From Planctomycetota bacterium (GTDB taxonomy: Bacteria; Planctomycetota; Planctomycetia; Pirellulales; Pirellulaceae), in the NCBI GenBank assembly GCA_016872775.1, contig VGZA01000003.1, positions 1 to 64,000 of the forward strand: DNA of 64,000 bases, given 5' to 3'. Positions 16,133 through 24,332 of this stretch are shown piece after piece. The translations under genes were made by a program, and so were the position numbers. Each line of letters begins with the position of its first letter. Within the stretch, counting starts at the first letter, position 1. The notes under the pieces are model-generated. The model was not told where the DNA came from. It saw only the letters and a program-made list of their open reading frames with translations, and searched no databases.

Positions 16133-16666
16133 ATGACATCATTAATTCGACTGACAATTCTTGCTGGCATTCTTGCCTGCTTCCCTTGCCTCGCCGGTTG
16201 CGGCTCGCCCGGAACGGCAACTCCGGCGAAATCGGCCGCGGATCACGACCATGATCACGACCATGATCACGACCATGATCACGACCATGATCACGACCAT
16301 GATCACGACGCGCACGGAGATCACCCAGATGGTCCATCGGCATCCCTGGCCGGCGCGGTTTCAGAGATCGAACGTCTTCGCGACAAGATCGAAGCGGCGT
16401 TTGCCGCCGGCGATCTGGACAAGGCCGATGGGCCGGTTCACGCGATCGGCCATCTGCTCGAAGGCTTACCGAAGTCGGCAGCCACAAAGTCGCTTTCAGA
16501 AGCCGACCAGCAGCAGGTCAAGCGATCGGTCGATGCGTTGATGAACAGCTTTGCCGCTCTGGACGAACGGATCCACTCCGGCGGCAGCGCGGGCAAGTCG
16601 TTTGACGAAGTGGCTGCGCAGATCGATTCCGCGCTGACCGAGTTGAAGTCGATCGGAAAGGAATAG
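16133..16666 (+). CDS. Asp-His repeat lipoprotein, probable metal binder
   Basis: A 177-residue lipoprotein with strong AGGAG at 16121-16125. The lipobox is CLAGC, giving a lipidated Cys near residue 23. An Asp-His alternation of about 24 residues follows, encoded by a perfect 12-base tandem repeat, then AHGDHPDG. The rest is helical (EIERLRDKIEAAFAAGDLDK, DQQQVKRSVDALMNSFAALD) and resembles small planctomycete lipoproteins of unknown function. The charged tract should bind divalent metals such as zinc, copper or nickel at the cell surface or in the periplasm. It follows the GTPase by 16 bases and is followed after 5 bases by another lipoprotein. A buffer or scavenger partner of the GTPase is my inference. 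Confidence 0.7.
   Translation: MTSLIRLTILAGILACFPCLAGCGSPGTATPAKSAADHDHDHDHDHDHDHDHDHDHDHDAHGDHPDGPSASLAGAVSEIERLRDKIEAAFAAGDLDKADGPVHAIGHLLEGLPKSAATKSLSEADQQQVKRSVDALMNSFAALDERIHSGGSAGKSFDEVAAQIDSALTELKSIGKE
16241..16309 (+). repeat. 12-base tandem repeat coding (Asp-His)n
   Basis: The unit GATCACGACCAT is repeated five times perfectly plus nine further bases. It encodes the Asp-His tract of the lipoprotein. Because the unit is a multiple of three, gain or loss of units changes tract length without a frameshift. Confidence 0.95.
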
Positions 16667-16671
16667 TCACC

Positions 16672-17220
16672 ATGAACATCGCCTTGCGCGGCCCAATTCC
16701 AGCCTGCCATTCCCGATTGTTGGTGTCGCTGGCGGTCGTGTTGTTGATCACCGGTTGTTCCGCAGAAAATCCGCGTCTGGTGAAGTTGCGGCAACAGTTG
16801 GTACTGGCCGTCGAACCGGAGTCCGTGACAACGATCGACGCGGCGAGGGCTGAAGCGATCGAGAATCCGCGCGTCACGTTTGTGGGGCGCATCACTGGCA
16901 ACGAGCACGAAGTCTTCGTGCCGCGGCAGGCATCATTCGTCGTCACGGAGATTCTGGCCGATGAAGTCGGTCATGGCGGCAAGGATCACGCGGAGAACTG
17001 CCCATTCTGCAAACAAAGGGCCGCCAACGCTCCGCGTGCGGCGGTGCATTTCGTCGACTCGTCCGGCGAACTGCTGGCCGTCGATGCGCGCGAATTGTTC
17101 GGTATTCGAGTCGGCGACACCGTCGTGATTCGCGGACAGGGCGAAGTGCCTACCGAGTTGGACATGCTCCAAGTCACGGCTGACGGCATCTACATTCGGC
17201 GGCCGGGAGGTGGCTCTTGA
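16672..17220 (+). CDS. Lipoprotein with HxxxCPFC motif
   Basis: A 182-residue lipoprotein with lipobox LITGC (Cys near residue 29). The mature part looks like a small beta-barrel (VTFVGRITGNEHEVFVPRQA, AAVHFVDSSGELLAVDAREL, VGDTVVIRGQGEVP). In the middle, a loop HGGKDHAENCPFCKQR carries a CxxC pair with nearby His residues, suited to binding a metal or to redox chemistry. I recognise no named family; the strand pattern suggests an OB-like fold. It starts 5 bases after the Asp-His lipoprotein and its stop overlaps the next start (TTGA), so it is inside the operon. Confidence 0.65.
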   Translation: MNIALRGPIPACHSRLLVSLAVVLLITGCSAENPRLVKLRQQLVLAVEPESVTTIDAARAEAIENPRVTFVGRITGNEHEVFVPRQASFVVTEILADEVGHGGKDHAENCPFCKQRAANAPRAAVHFVDSSGELLAVDARELFGIRVGDTVVIRGQGEVPTELDMLQVTADGIYIRRPGGGS

Positions 17221-18536
17221 AGCCTCGTGATGCAAGTATTCGGCTTGCAAAGATCCGGCCGTCTCAATGGGCCGGCAACTTGGTCGCGTTCGGTAACTAC
17301 GACTTCTGTCCGTGGGCGAATCGCTATGTCTATTGGCTTAAGCAGCCGATGGGCTGGTTCGTTGTGGCAGCGGCGGCTGCGGCATTAACGGCGATGTTTC
17401 TTGAGCCTCAAGTATGGATCGTCTTCGGTTCGTTAGCGGCAGTGATGGTGTTGGGGGTTGTCTGGCCGTGGGTGGCGATGCGCGGGACGACAGCGAAAAT
17501 CACTTTCGACTGCCGTCGGTGCCGTGAAGGGGATCGCAGGCAAGTGCGTCTGGCCGTCCACAATCGCTGGCCGTGGCCGCTGTGGGGACTGGCGGTTGAG
17601 AACGGTTTCTTCTTGCGACCAATCGATGAGGAAAATCGACCCGTGGCAGCACTGGCTCGCGTTCCAGGCTGGAGCCGATCGAAGTTTGTATTCGAATTCT
17701 GTCCCGATGCTCGAGGCGTCTATCCACATCAGATGCCCGAACTGGCAACCGGGTTTCCCTTCGGCATTTGGCGAGCCGCGAAGACGATTTCTGTCGAGGG
17801 CGCGCTGCTGGTCTGGCCGCGAACGACGACGCTCACCGCGATTCCGTCGCTCGGCGGCGACATTGCCGACGTGATCGGAATGCTGTTCGACCGGCCGGGT
17901 TACGAAGGCGATGTGATCGGAGTCCGTCCGTACCGTCACGGCGACCGGCTGCGCAGCATCCACTGGGCACAAACCGCGCGGCGCGATGCGCTGATCGTGA
18001 CCGAGCGGCAAGCGGCGGCTCGGCGGTTGGTCGTGGTGACCGTCGACGTGGCAGCCTTTGCGAATTCCGATTCGAGGATCGAGCAACCGACTAACAATTC
18101 CCTGGAGGCAGCGATTCGAGTTGCCGCCAGCATCGCGCAGGAGTTTCACGCGCATCATGCCCAGGTGCGGTTCGTCATTGGCGACGTCGATTTGCTGTTG
18201 GCCCCCGGTGCGGACGGCTTGCACCGCCTCTTCGATGCGCTGGCCCGATTCCAGGCCGAGCCGGAGTTCTTTCGTCCGCCGCTGAGTTTTGGCCGTCAGG
18301 CTTTAACGGTGCTGCTGACGAACAGCCAGCGCCGGTCGGAATGGGAACACGAGGCCGTATCGAAAAGCTCACTTCGGCTGGTACTGATCGACGATCAGGG
18401 CGAATCGAGCAACAGAACCAATTCTTCGCAATCCCGCCGGCAAAATGTCTGGATCTCGATTGACACAGGCGCCGACCCGTCACGGCAACTACGACACCAA
18501 TGGGAGCGGCTCTGTAATGACAGCGTGGCGAAATAG
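17217..18536 (+). CDS. DUF58 protein
   Basis: A 439-residue protein with two N-terminal membrane segments (WFVVAAAAAALTAMFLE and VWIVFGSLAAVMVLGVVWPW) and the DUF58 core: GDVIGVRPYRHGDRLRSIHW, AQTARRDALIVTERQAAARR and a von Willebrand-like fold beyond. DUF58 proteins act with MoxR AAA+ ATPases in assembly or activation of secreted and membrane complexes. The start is TTG at 17217, overlapping the previous stop by three bases, which is why it is easily missed. The transglutaminase-like gene overlaps its 3' end by 20 bases and the MoxR gene follows, giving the usual trio in an uncommon order. Confidence 0.85.
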   Translation: MKPRDASIRLAKIRPSQWAGNLVAFGNYDFCPWANRYVYWLKQPMGWFVVAAAAAALTAMFLEPQVWIVFGSLAAVMVLGVVWPWVAMRGTTAKITFDCRRCREGDRRQVRLAVHNRWPWPLWGLAVENGFFLRPIDEENRPVAALARVPGWSRSKFVFEFCPDARGVYPHQMPELATGFPFGIWRAAKTISVEGALLVWPRTTTLTAIPSLGGDIADVIGMLFDRPGYEGDVIGVRPYRHGDRLRSIHWAQTARRDALIVTERQAAARRLVVVTVDVAAFANSDSRIEQPTNNSLEAAIRVAASIAQEFHAHHAQVRFVIGDVDLLLAPGADGLHRLFDALARFQAEPEFFRPPLSFGRQALTVLLTNSQRRSEWEHEAVSKSSLRLVLIDDQGESSNRTNSSQSRRQNVWISIDTGADPSRQLRHQWERLCNDSVAK

Positions 18537-20748
18537 TCCGACTCCGCGTGTTGATGCGCTGCTGTTGGTGCTGATCGCGAGTCTGGCAATGACCGTGGTC
18601 CGGGCCAATAACGCGTGGAATCCAACTTCGCTGGCGGTTCGAGCCGTCTGCGAATTGCTGGTGACGATCGCGTTGTCGATCGCGCTTTGTCGCCGAGCCG
18701 GTTCGCTCGCGCACGCAAAGGGACTCCTGGCGATCGCGATTTTTGCGGCGATCATCTATCCGTTTGTCGCCGAGCTTGCGCTGCGGCAATTCGCCGGCGG
18801 CAGCGAGCCGCTGGAGATATTGATGTTGAGCAGCCTGCAGTTGATGGCGGTGGTGCTGGCTGTGTTTTCGCAATTGCCGCGGGTGGCAAGTTCTGCCGTA
18901 CTGCTGAGCAGCTTTCTGTTGCTGTTCGTCACGACAATGACCAGCAGCCGCATCGCACTGGTCCTGGTTGGCATCTACGGCATGATGGTTTTGTGGTGGC
19001 TGATGGGCGCGTACTGGGACCGATTGGCCGGAGCGCTTGTGGCCACCCAAGTCGAGCGGCGGATTCCGGTGCGGGTTGCAGTGCTTGGCGGCACAGGAAT
19101 TTTCGCGTTGCTTCTGGCGACGCTGATTGGCGCGACGCGCGTATCGGCGGTGGCCTTGCACGGATTCATGCCGACTTCCGGTGGTACGCGGTGGCATGAT
19201 CCTCAAGCCCGCTCCGGCGTTGGCGACGGCGACGCGATGGTCGCCGCCAAATACGAGGCGAAGAGCTTCGGGCCGGTCGAGAGCGATCTGTTTCTCGAGT
19301 CGGACATGCCGAGTCTGTACGACATGTCCAACGATCTCTACGGCGACCCGCCCAAGCCAAAGAGAGAACTGGAACGGAACATCGCTCTGGCATCCGAGAA
19401 CTTCACAGCTACGCATGAACCGATGTCCAAGACCGAGCGAAGCGGTCGGGAATTTTCAGCGGTGCGGCGAAGAGGCAAACGCAACTCAACGACGACACTG
19501 GAGGATCGCCTGGCACCAGCGATGCTGTACGTGGTCGGCCGAGTGCCGCTGCATCTAGCGCTGGAGCGGTTCGACACATTCGATGGCCGTCAATGGACAC
19601 ACTCGGGCGAAACGGAAATCCGACCGCCAATCCGGCTCGAAATCTGGTATGAAAGACCGTGGGCTTATCTCATGCGGGCCGGTTCATCGTCAATTCATCG
19701 CGGTGTCGAGTCGCACGCAGTCAAGATCATCAACCTGAATACGAATCGTTTTCCGTCGCCTCCGCAGTTGACGGCGATCCACGTCGACAAGGTGGATCAG
19801 CCCGATTTCTTCGGCTGGACCGATGACGGCGTCGCTTGCATGCCCGTCCGCAAACAGATCCCGCAACTGACCGTCGCCCACCTGCAATCGCAAGGCGTCA
19901 ACTTGCAGCCACTGCGTAGTAGCCCGACCAACAACTGGCGAAAGGTGGAAGCGGTCGTCGAACGCCTGCGGTCGGAATTTGTTCTAGATCCCAATGCTCC
20001 GGCGCCGGAAGAATGCACGGACGTTGTCGCCCATTTTCTTAGCACCAAACGCGGACCCGACTACTTGTTCGCGACAACGGCGGCTGTGATGTTGCGCGAG
20101 TTGGGTTACGTGACGCGATTGGTTGCGGGCTTCTACGCGCGTCACGATCGGTTTGACCATCGCGCTGGACAGACAAGCGTACTGGCCGACGACGTGCATG
20201 TGTGGGTGGAAGTTTTTGTGAACGGAAACAGCTGGGTGGCGATCGAACCCACGCCTGGTTACGACGCGCCGCGAGAATCGCTCACGTGGCGACAGTGGGC
20301 AATGTTCGTACTTACCAAGTGTGTTGACTGGTGCGCCGAACATATTGCCATCGTTTTGGCCGGCAGCGTGCTGGTCGCTCTGCTATTCGTTGCTCGCTGC
20401 GTGTGGCTGGATATGTTAGCCGGTTGTGTTTGCTGCGTGATGGGACTGCGATCCAATCGCGCCCGGCTGCTGTGGACGATTCGGCTGCTGGAATGGCGGG
20501 GATGGCTCGCGGGCAGTTCACGCCCCAGGCGGTCTACCATTGCGAGCTGGTATGCGCCGCTTGTGGAAAACGCACCACCCGACGTTCAACCGCCTCTAGC
20601 CCACTTCCTGCGCTGCACCGACCGTCTGCTTTACTCCCCGGCTGGAATCGATGCCACTGAGCACTCGGTCGTCGATTCGGTTTGCCGCTCCGCTGCGTCT
20701 ACCTGCACACGTAAACTACTCGCGACAAGTTTCTGCCAATCCAAGTAA
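18517..20748 (+). CDS. TgpA-like transglutaminase-fold membrane protein
   Basis: A 743-residue protein with several N-terminal membrane segments (VDALLLVLIASLAMTVV; LLAIAIFAAIIYPFVAELAL; MAVVLAVFSQLPRVASSAVL; VLLSSFLLLFVTTMTSSRIA), a long periplasmic part with a transglutaminase core, and a late membrane helix (EHIAIVLAGSVLVALLFVAR). The core aligns with the family, with the His in DDVHVWVEVF and the Asp-equivalent region AIEPTPGYD. But the position of the nucleophilic Cys (normally G-x-C-E/D) reads GPDYLFATTAAV, with Asp in place of Cys. It may therefore be non-catalytic or act differently. ATG at 18517 overlaps the DUF58 gene by 20 bases; this supports co-translation. Confidence 0.8.
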   Translation: MTAWRNSPTPRVDALLLVLIASLAMTVVRANNAWNPTSLAVRAVCELLVTIALSIALCRRAGSLAHAKGLLAIAIFAAIIYPFVAELALRQFAGGSEPLEILMLSSLQLMAVVLAVFSQLPRVASSAVLLSSFLLLFVTTMTSSRIALVLVGIYGMMVLWWLMGAYWDRLAGALVATQVERRIPVRVAVLGGTGIFALLLATLIGATRVSAVALHGFMPTSGGTRWHDPQARSGVGDGDAMVAAKYEAKSFGPVESDLFLESDMPSLYDMSNDLYGDPPKPKRELERNIALASENFTATHEPMSKTERSGREFSAVRRRGKRNSTTTLEDRLAPAMLYVVGRVPLHLALERFDTFDGRQWTHSGETEIRPPIRLEIWYERPWAYLMRAGSSSIHRGVESHAVKIINLNTNRFPSPPQLTAIHVDKVDQPDFFGWTDDGVACMPVRKQIPQLTVAHLQSQGVNLQPLRSSPTNNWRKVEAVVERLRSEFVLDPNAPAPEECTDVVAHFLSTKRGPDYLFATTAAVMLRELGYVTRLVAGFYARHDRFDHRAGQTSVLADDVHVWVEVFVNGNSWVAIEPTPGYDAPRESLTWRQWAMFVLTKCVDWCAEHIAIVLAGSVLVALLFVARCVWLDMLAGCVCCVMGLRSNRARLLWTIRLLEWRGWLAGSSRPRRSTIASWYAPLVENAPPDVQPPLAHFLRCTDRLLYSPAGIDATEHSVVDSVCRSAASTCTRKLLATSFCQSK

Positions 20749-20760
20749 GCATAAGAAGAC

Positions 20761-21747
20761 ATGGCAATTGAAATGGTAAAGGAATCTTCCCACCTCGCTG
20801 AAAAGACGCTTGCCTCGCCCTGTGAACACCAGGCCGCGATCGATGGCCTGCGCCGATCACTGCAAGCCGCTCTGAGCGGCAAGAACGACATCGTCGAAAT
20901 GGTCCTCGCTTGCCTCTTGGCCCGGGGCCACTTGCTGTTCGACGATCTGCCCGGTTTGGGAAAGACGACCCTGGCGAAGGCGGTGGCCCGGGCGGTCGGT
21001 GGCGAATTCGCCCGCGTGCAATGCACGCCCGACTTGCTGCCGACCGACATCACTGGCTTCAATATGTTCGATCAGAAGTCGCGCGCGTTCGAATTTCGCC
21101 GCGGTCCTGTCTTCTCGGATGTGCTGCTGGCCGACGAGATCAATCGCGCCACCCCGCGGACGCAGAGCGCGTTGTTCGAAGCGATGGCCGAACGGCAGGT
21201 GACGCTTGACGGACAAACGCATCCCTTGAGCCAGACGTTTTTCGTCATCGCGACACAGAATCCGGTCGAAAGCCATGGTGCCTATCCGTTGCCCGAAGCG
21301 CAGCTCGATCGTTTCGCAATGAAACTCCGGATTGGCTACCCCGATCGGCGCAGCGAACTGGAAATGCTGGCCGCGAATATCGGGGTCGTGGACGGTGTGC
21401 GGCACGAGCCCGAGCCAGTCATCACGCCCGTGCAACTGTGCCAATTACAGGAGCACGTCGCCAAGGTCGCATTGTCGGCAAAAGTTCAGGAGTACCTGGT
21501 CGATCTGGGGCGAGCGACCCGCGAACACAAAGAGATCTCGCTGGGGCTCAGTCCGCGCGGATTGATCAGCTGGCAGCGGATTGCACAAGCTCGCGCTCAC
21601 CTGCGCGGACGAGACTTCGTGACCCCGGATGACATCCAAGACGTCGCCGGCCCCGTGCTTGAAGTCCGCCTGGCAGGCGACTTTGATGCCGCGCCGCGGC
21701 TTGTCCAAGAGATCCTGGCTGCCGTCGAGGTTCCTGTGTTTCGCTGA
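20761..21747 (+). CDS. MoxR-family AAA+ ATPase
   Basis: A 328-residue MoxR ATPase: Walker A within DDLPGLGKTTLAKA (residues 61-74), Walker B VLLADEINRA, sensor 1 FVIATQNPVE, the arginine finger region PLPEAQLDRFAMKL, and the lid domain with SLGLSPRGLISWQRIAQA. MoxR proteins work with DUF58 and von Willebrand-domain partners as chaperones for protein complexes, often in envelope functions. Here it is the third of the DUF58-transglutaminase-MoxR set, starting 12 bases after the transglutaminase-like gene. Usually the moxR gene comes first. Confidence 0.9.
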   Translation: MAIEMVKESSHLAEKTLASPCEHQAAIDGLRRSLQAALSGKNDIVEMVLACLLARGHLLFDDLPGLGKTTLAKAVARAVGGEFARVQCTPDLLPTDITGFNMFDQKSRAFEFRRGPVFSDVLLADEINRATPRTQSALFEAMAERQVTLDGQTHPLSQTFFVIATQNPVESHGAYPLPEAQLDRFAMKLRIGYPDRRSELEMLAANIGVVDGVRHEPEPVITPVQLCQLQEHVAKVALSAKVQEYLVDLGRATREHKEISLGLSPRGLISWQRIAQARAHLRGRDFVTPDDIQDVAGPVLEVRLAGDFDAAPRLVQEILAAVEVPVFR

Positions 21748-21844
21748 GTGGACCAAGCGATTATCACTTCGAGCTTGTCGGCCATTCGCAAGGCGAGCAG
21801 CATGCTTGACCCACAAGGCACCAACAACGAACAAGGTTTCAAGA

Positions 21845-22327
21845 ATGATACCAACCAAACTCCATGCGGCCTTTCGAAGAAGGCTCCCCCTGCTGGCAAG
21901 TCTTTTACTTGCCGCCGGCTGCCACGGCACCCGCGTCGAGGAATCCGAACACCACACGCCCGCCCACAAGCCGGCTGATTTTCCCGCTGCGGTGGACCGG
22001 CTGCTGGCGCTGCACGTGGAGATCCTCAACGGCCGTCCCCGCGCGAACGATTCGCTCGACGTTTTCACCGAAGCCCACGACGTTGTTCGTTGGCTGCCCG
22101 AACTGGCCGCGGATAGCGATTTGGGTGAAGAGCCCTGGAACATCGTATACGCCACGGCCCAACGGCTTGAAGCAATCTTGACCGAGGTGCGATCTCCGCA
22201 CGTTGACGATCGGTCGAATGCGTACCTGAACTACGAAACGGAACTCGGCCAGCACCAACGCGCACTGATTGAGATCAAACAGAAATTCCCGGCCGCCAGC
22301 CCGTTGTCATCCGATCAATCTTTATAA
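21845..22327 (+). CDS. Small lipoprotein of unknown function
   Basis: A 160-residue lipoprotein: arginine-rich n-region, LPLLASLLLAAGC lipobox, then a helical soluble part (KPADFPAAVDRLLALHVEIL, DVFTEAHDVVRWLPELAADS, VYATAQRLEAILTEVRSPHV). No family is recognised, though the helical plan resembles the C-terminal part of the Asp-His lipoprotein encoded at 16133. The His-containing ESEHHTPAHK sits just after the Cys. The start at 21845 is chosen because the leader begins there; the frame is open further upstream into the MoxR gene. The permease gene follows 10 bases after its stop, so the two probably work together. Confidence 0.6.
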   Translation: MIPTKLHAAFRRRLPLLASLLLAAGCHGTRVEESEHHTPAHKPADFPAAVDRLLALHVEILNGRPRANDSLDVFTEAHDVVRWLPELAADSDLGEEPWNIVYATAQRLEAILTEVRSPHVDDRSNAYLNYETELGQHQRALIEIKQKFPAASPLSSDQSL

Positions 22328-22337
22328 GGCATCAAGA

Positions 22338-23861
22338 ATGGAAAGCCTCTTCTGGGGAGCTGTGCTCCGCTTTGTCCAGGCGCTTATTCAAGCAACACCG
22401 ACAATTCTGGTGGGTTTGATTGTGGCTGGAGTGTTCCGCCGCTTGTTGGGACACGCGGGCACGCGGCGGTTGTTCGGCGAAAACACTTGGCGGACTCTGC
22501 CGCAAGCGTGGGCGGTTGGCATGTTACTGCCGGTCTGTTCGCTGGGTGTGATACCCGTCGTGCGAGAGATGCGCCGTGCGGGTGTGTCCGGAGGAGCGAT
22601 TCTGGCTTTCGGATTGACGGCACCGCTGTTCAACCCAATCTCCGTCCTGTACGGGCTGACACTTGCCGACCCGATTGTGATCATCACGTTTTCCTTCTGT
22701 TCGCTGATGATTGTGACAGTGGTTGGCATTGCGTGGGACAAGCTGTTTCCTCACACTGCCGCTGCCGAACTAGAACCGCCTACGGTCGGATTCGGCGCGA
22801 AACGCATGCTGGCGGTTGCCGTTTTCAGCGCGCGGGAACTGGCCGGGCCGAGCAGCCTGTACATCGCCGCCGGATTGCTGGGCGTGGCGATTCTCAGTCT
22901 GATTCTCCCTGCCGGTTACTTGCAAACCGCCGCCGAACACGACGACCCGTGGGCACCCTTGTTCATGACCGCAGTGGCGGTTCCCGCGTATGCCACACCG
23001 ATGGCCGCGATGGTGCAACTCGCTTCGATGTTCCAGCATGGGAATTCGGTGGGCGCGGCGTTCGCACTGTTAGTGCTTGGCGCGGGTGCGAACATTGGGC
23101 TTGTGGTATGGATGATTCGCATGTACGGGCTGCGTCGCTCGGCAGCCTGGTTTGCGTTACTCATCGCGGTGGTAGTCGGGCTGGCTTACGGCGTCGACAA
23201 GCCACTGTATCCTCACGGCGTGGAGCCGGCCGGCCACACGCACGCGTTCGATATTTATTGTGCGCCGTTTCAACCGGGCACTAGCGGCGCGTTTTCGTTG
23301 GCCTGGCGCATGCTGAGCGAGAAGATCGCGCCGCACGAGATCGTCGCTCTGATTGTGACCGGGCTGTTTCTTATGGCAGGCATTGCACTGGCTCGCTGGG
23401 ACCGCGGCGGGCGCCTCGAGCGTTGGCTCGAGCGGCGACCGGAGAAGCAGCCGCGAGGGGACATCGTGTTGCCAGGCCCGGTGCTGGGCGGGATCGCACT
23501 CGTCGGTTTGATCGGTGTAAGCGTCCTTGGTTGCTACATCTACTACCCGCCGCCGAGTGAAATCTTTGAAGAGATGGGAATCATCAATGTGGAAGTCGCA
23601 TCGGCGGCGTCGTCGCGGAACTGGGACACCGCCCTGTATTGGATTCCGATTTACGACGACTGGACCCGGAAGCTGCAAGTGAGCATGTTTTTGCGAGGCG
23701 AGCAACTGACGCCGTACCGCCGCGCCAAGGCCAACGTCCTGCGCGACAAGCTGGAACTGCTTGAACATGAGGTCGAGGATCAGGAAGTTGACGAAGCTCG
23801 CCAGCTCGGCATCGCCGTCAACCGGGCTTTCCTACGAATAAAGGCAGCCTATTCGCCGTAA
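22338..23861 (+). CDS. ArsP/DUF318-type permease, possible Cu/Zn exporter
   Basis: A 507-residue integral membrane protein of the DUF318/ArsP_1 permease family, with about ten membrane segments and the hallmarks LLPVCSLGVIPVVREMRRAG and GGAILAFGLTAPLFNPISVL. A related branch (SO_0444 type) is annotated as Cu/Zn efflux, ArsP exports organoarsenicals, and other members have unknown substrates. The conserved Cys in PVCSLGV is present. The C-terminal 100 residues form a periplasmic or cytosolic tail not typical for the family. The metal-related genes upstream favour divalent-metal export (inference). It ends the + strand run; a weak 6-bp stem (CCCGGC 23863-23868 / GCCGGG 23884-23889) follows the stop. 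Confidence 0.75.
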   Translation: MESLFWGAVLRFVQALIQATPTILVGLIVAGVFRRLLGHAGTRRLFGENTWRTLPQAWAVGMLLPVCSLGVIPVVREMRRAGVSGGAILAFGLTAPLFNPISVLYGLTLADPIVIITFSFCSLMIVTVVGIAWDKLFPHTAAAELEPPTVGFGAKRMLAVAVFSARELAGPSSLYIAAGLLGVAILSLILPAGYLQTAAEHDDPWAPLFMTAVAVPAYATPMAAMVQLASMFQHGNSVGAAFALLVLGAGANIGLVVWMIRMYGLRRSAAWFALLIAVVVGLAYGVDKPLYPHGVEPAGHTHAFDIYCAPFQPGTSGAFSLAWRMLSEKIAPHEIVALIVTGLFLMAGIALARWDRGGRLERWLERRPEKQPRGDIVLPGPVLGGIALVGLIGVSVLGCYIYYPPPSEIFEEMGIINVEVASAASSRNWDTALYWIPIYDDWTRKLQVSMFLRGEQLTPYRRAKANVLRDKLELLEHEVEDQEVDEARQLGIAVNRAFLRIKAAYSP

Positions 23862-24332
23862 TCCCGGCGTTGCTATTCAGTTTGCCGGGTATGCCTCATC
23901 GGCAGTCATCATGCGGCATAGCCATGTTCGGCGGCTATCGTTCAAAGTTAGCGGGAGACCACCCAGTGAGGCTGTACGAGCGACTTGTCGGGGCGTTAGA
24001 AATCTGCCAAGTACCTGTCCAACGCGTGCCGTTCGCCCAAGGACCATCTACGCCAACCAACACCGCGTTTTGATCATACGTATTTCCACGCATAAGGCTG
24101 AGGACCATTACATGCGGGAATGTGGTCGCATCCGGTAAATGCCAAAGATTGCGATTGGCCCTCGTCTCAGTTCGTCGGTTGCAGGTCGCCGACTCATCGA
24201 CACGGTACGATCCGATTGTTAACTTTGGATGCAACGGAAAACAAGCCCGCCACCTTGGTACGGGCTCCCAAGTGATCGTCAGTCTCTGCATGTGGATATG
24301 CGAATGACCGCTTCTTCGTTGAAAGCACACTT
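23862..24332. other. Intergenic region, no gene seen
   Basis: About 470 bases without a credible gene. The only structure noted is the weak inverted repeat CCCGGC / GCCGGG just after the permease stop, a possible terminator. Short open frames here have no protein-like composition. Confidence 0.5.

Noticed and set aside
16241-16309. A CRISPR-like array in the 12-base repeats
   Set aside because: Units are contiguous without spacers and lie in frame inside a lipoprotein gene; no cas genes are present.
18175-19416. A 413-codon open frame on the - strand
   Set aside because: It lies opposite the DUF58 and transglutaminase-like genes, which have clear family motifs. The composition is rich in Arg, His and Gln as in antisense frames of GC-rich genes.
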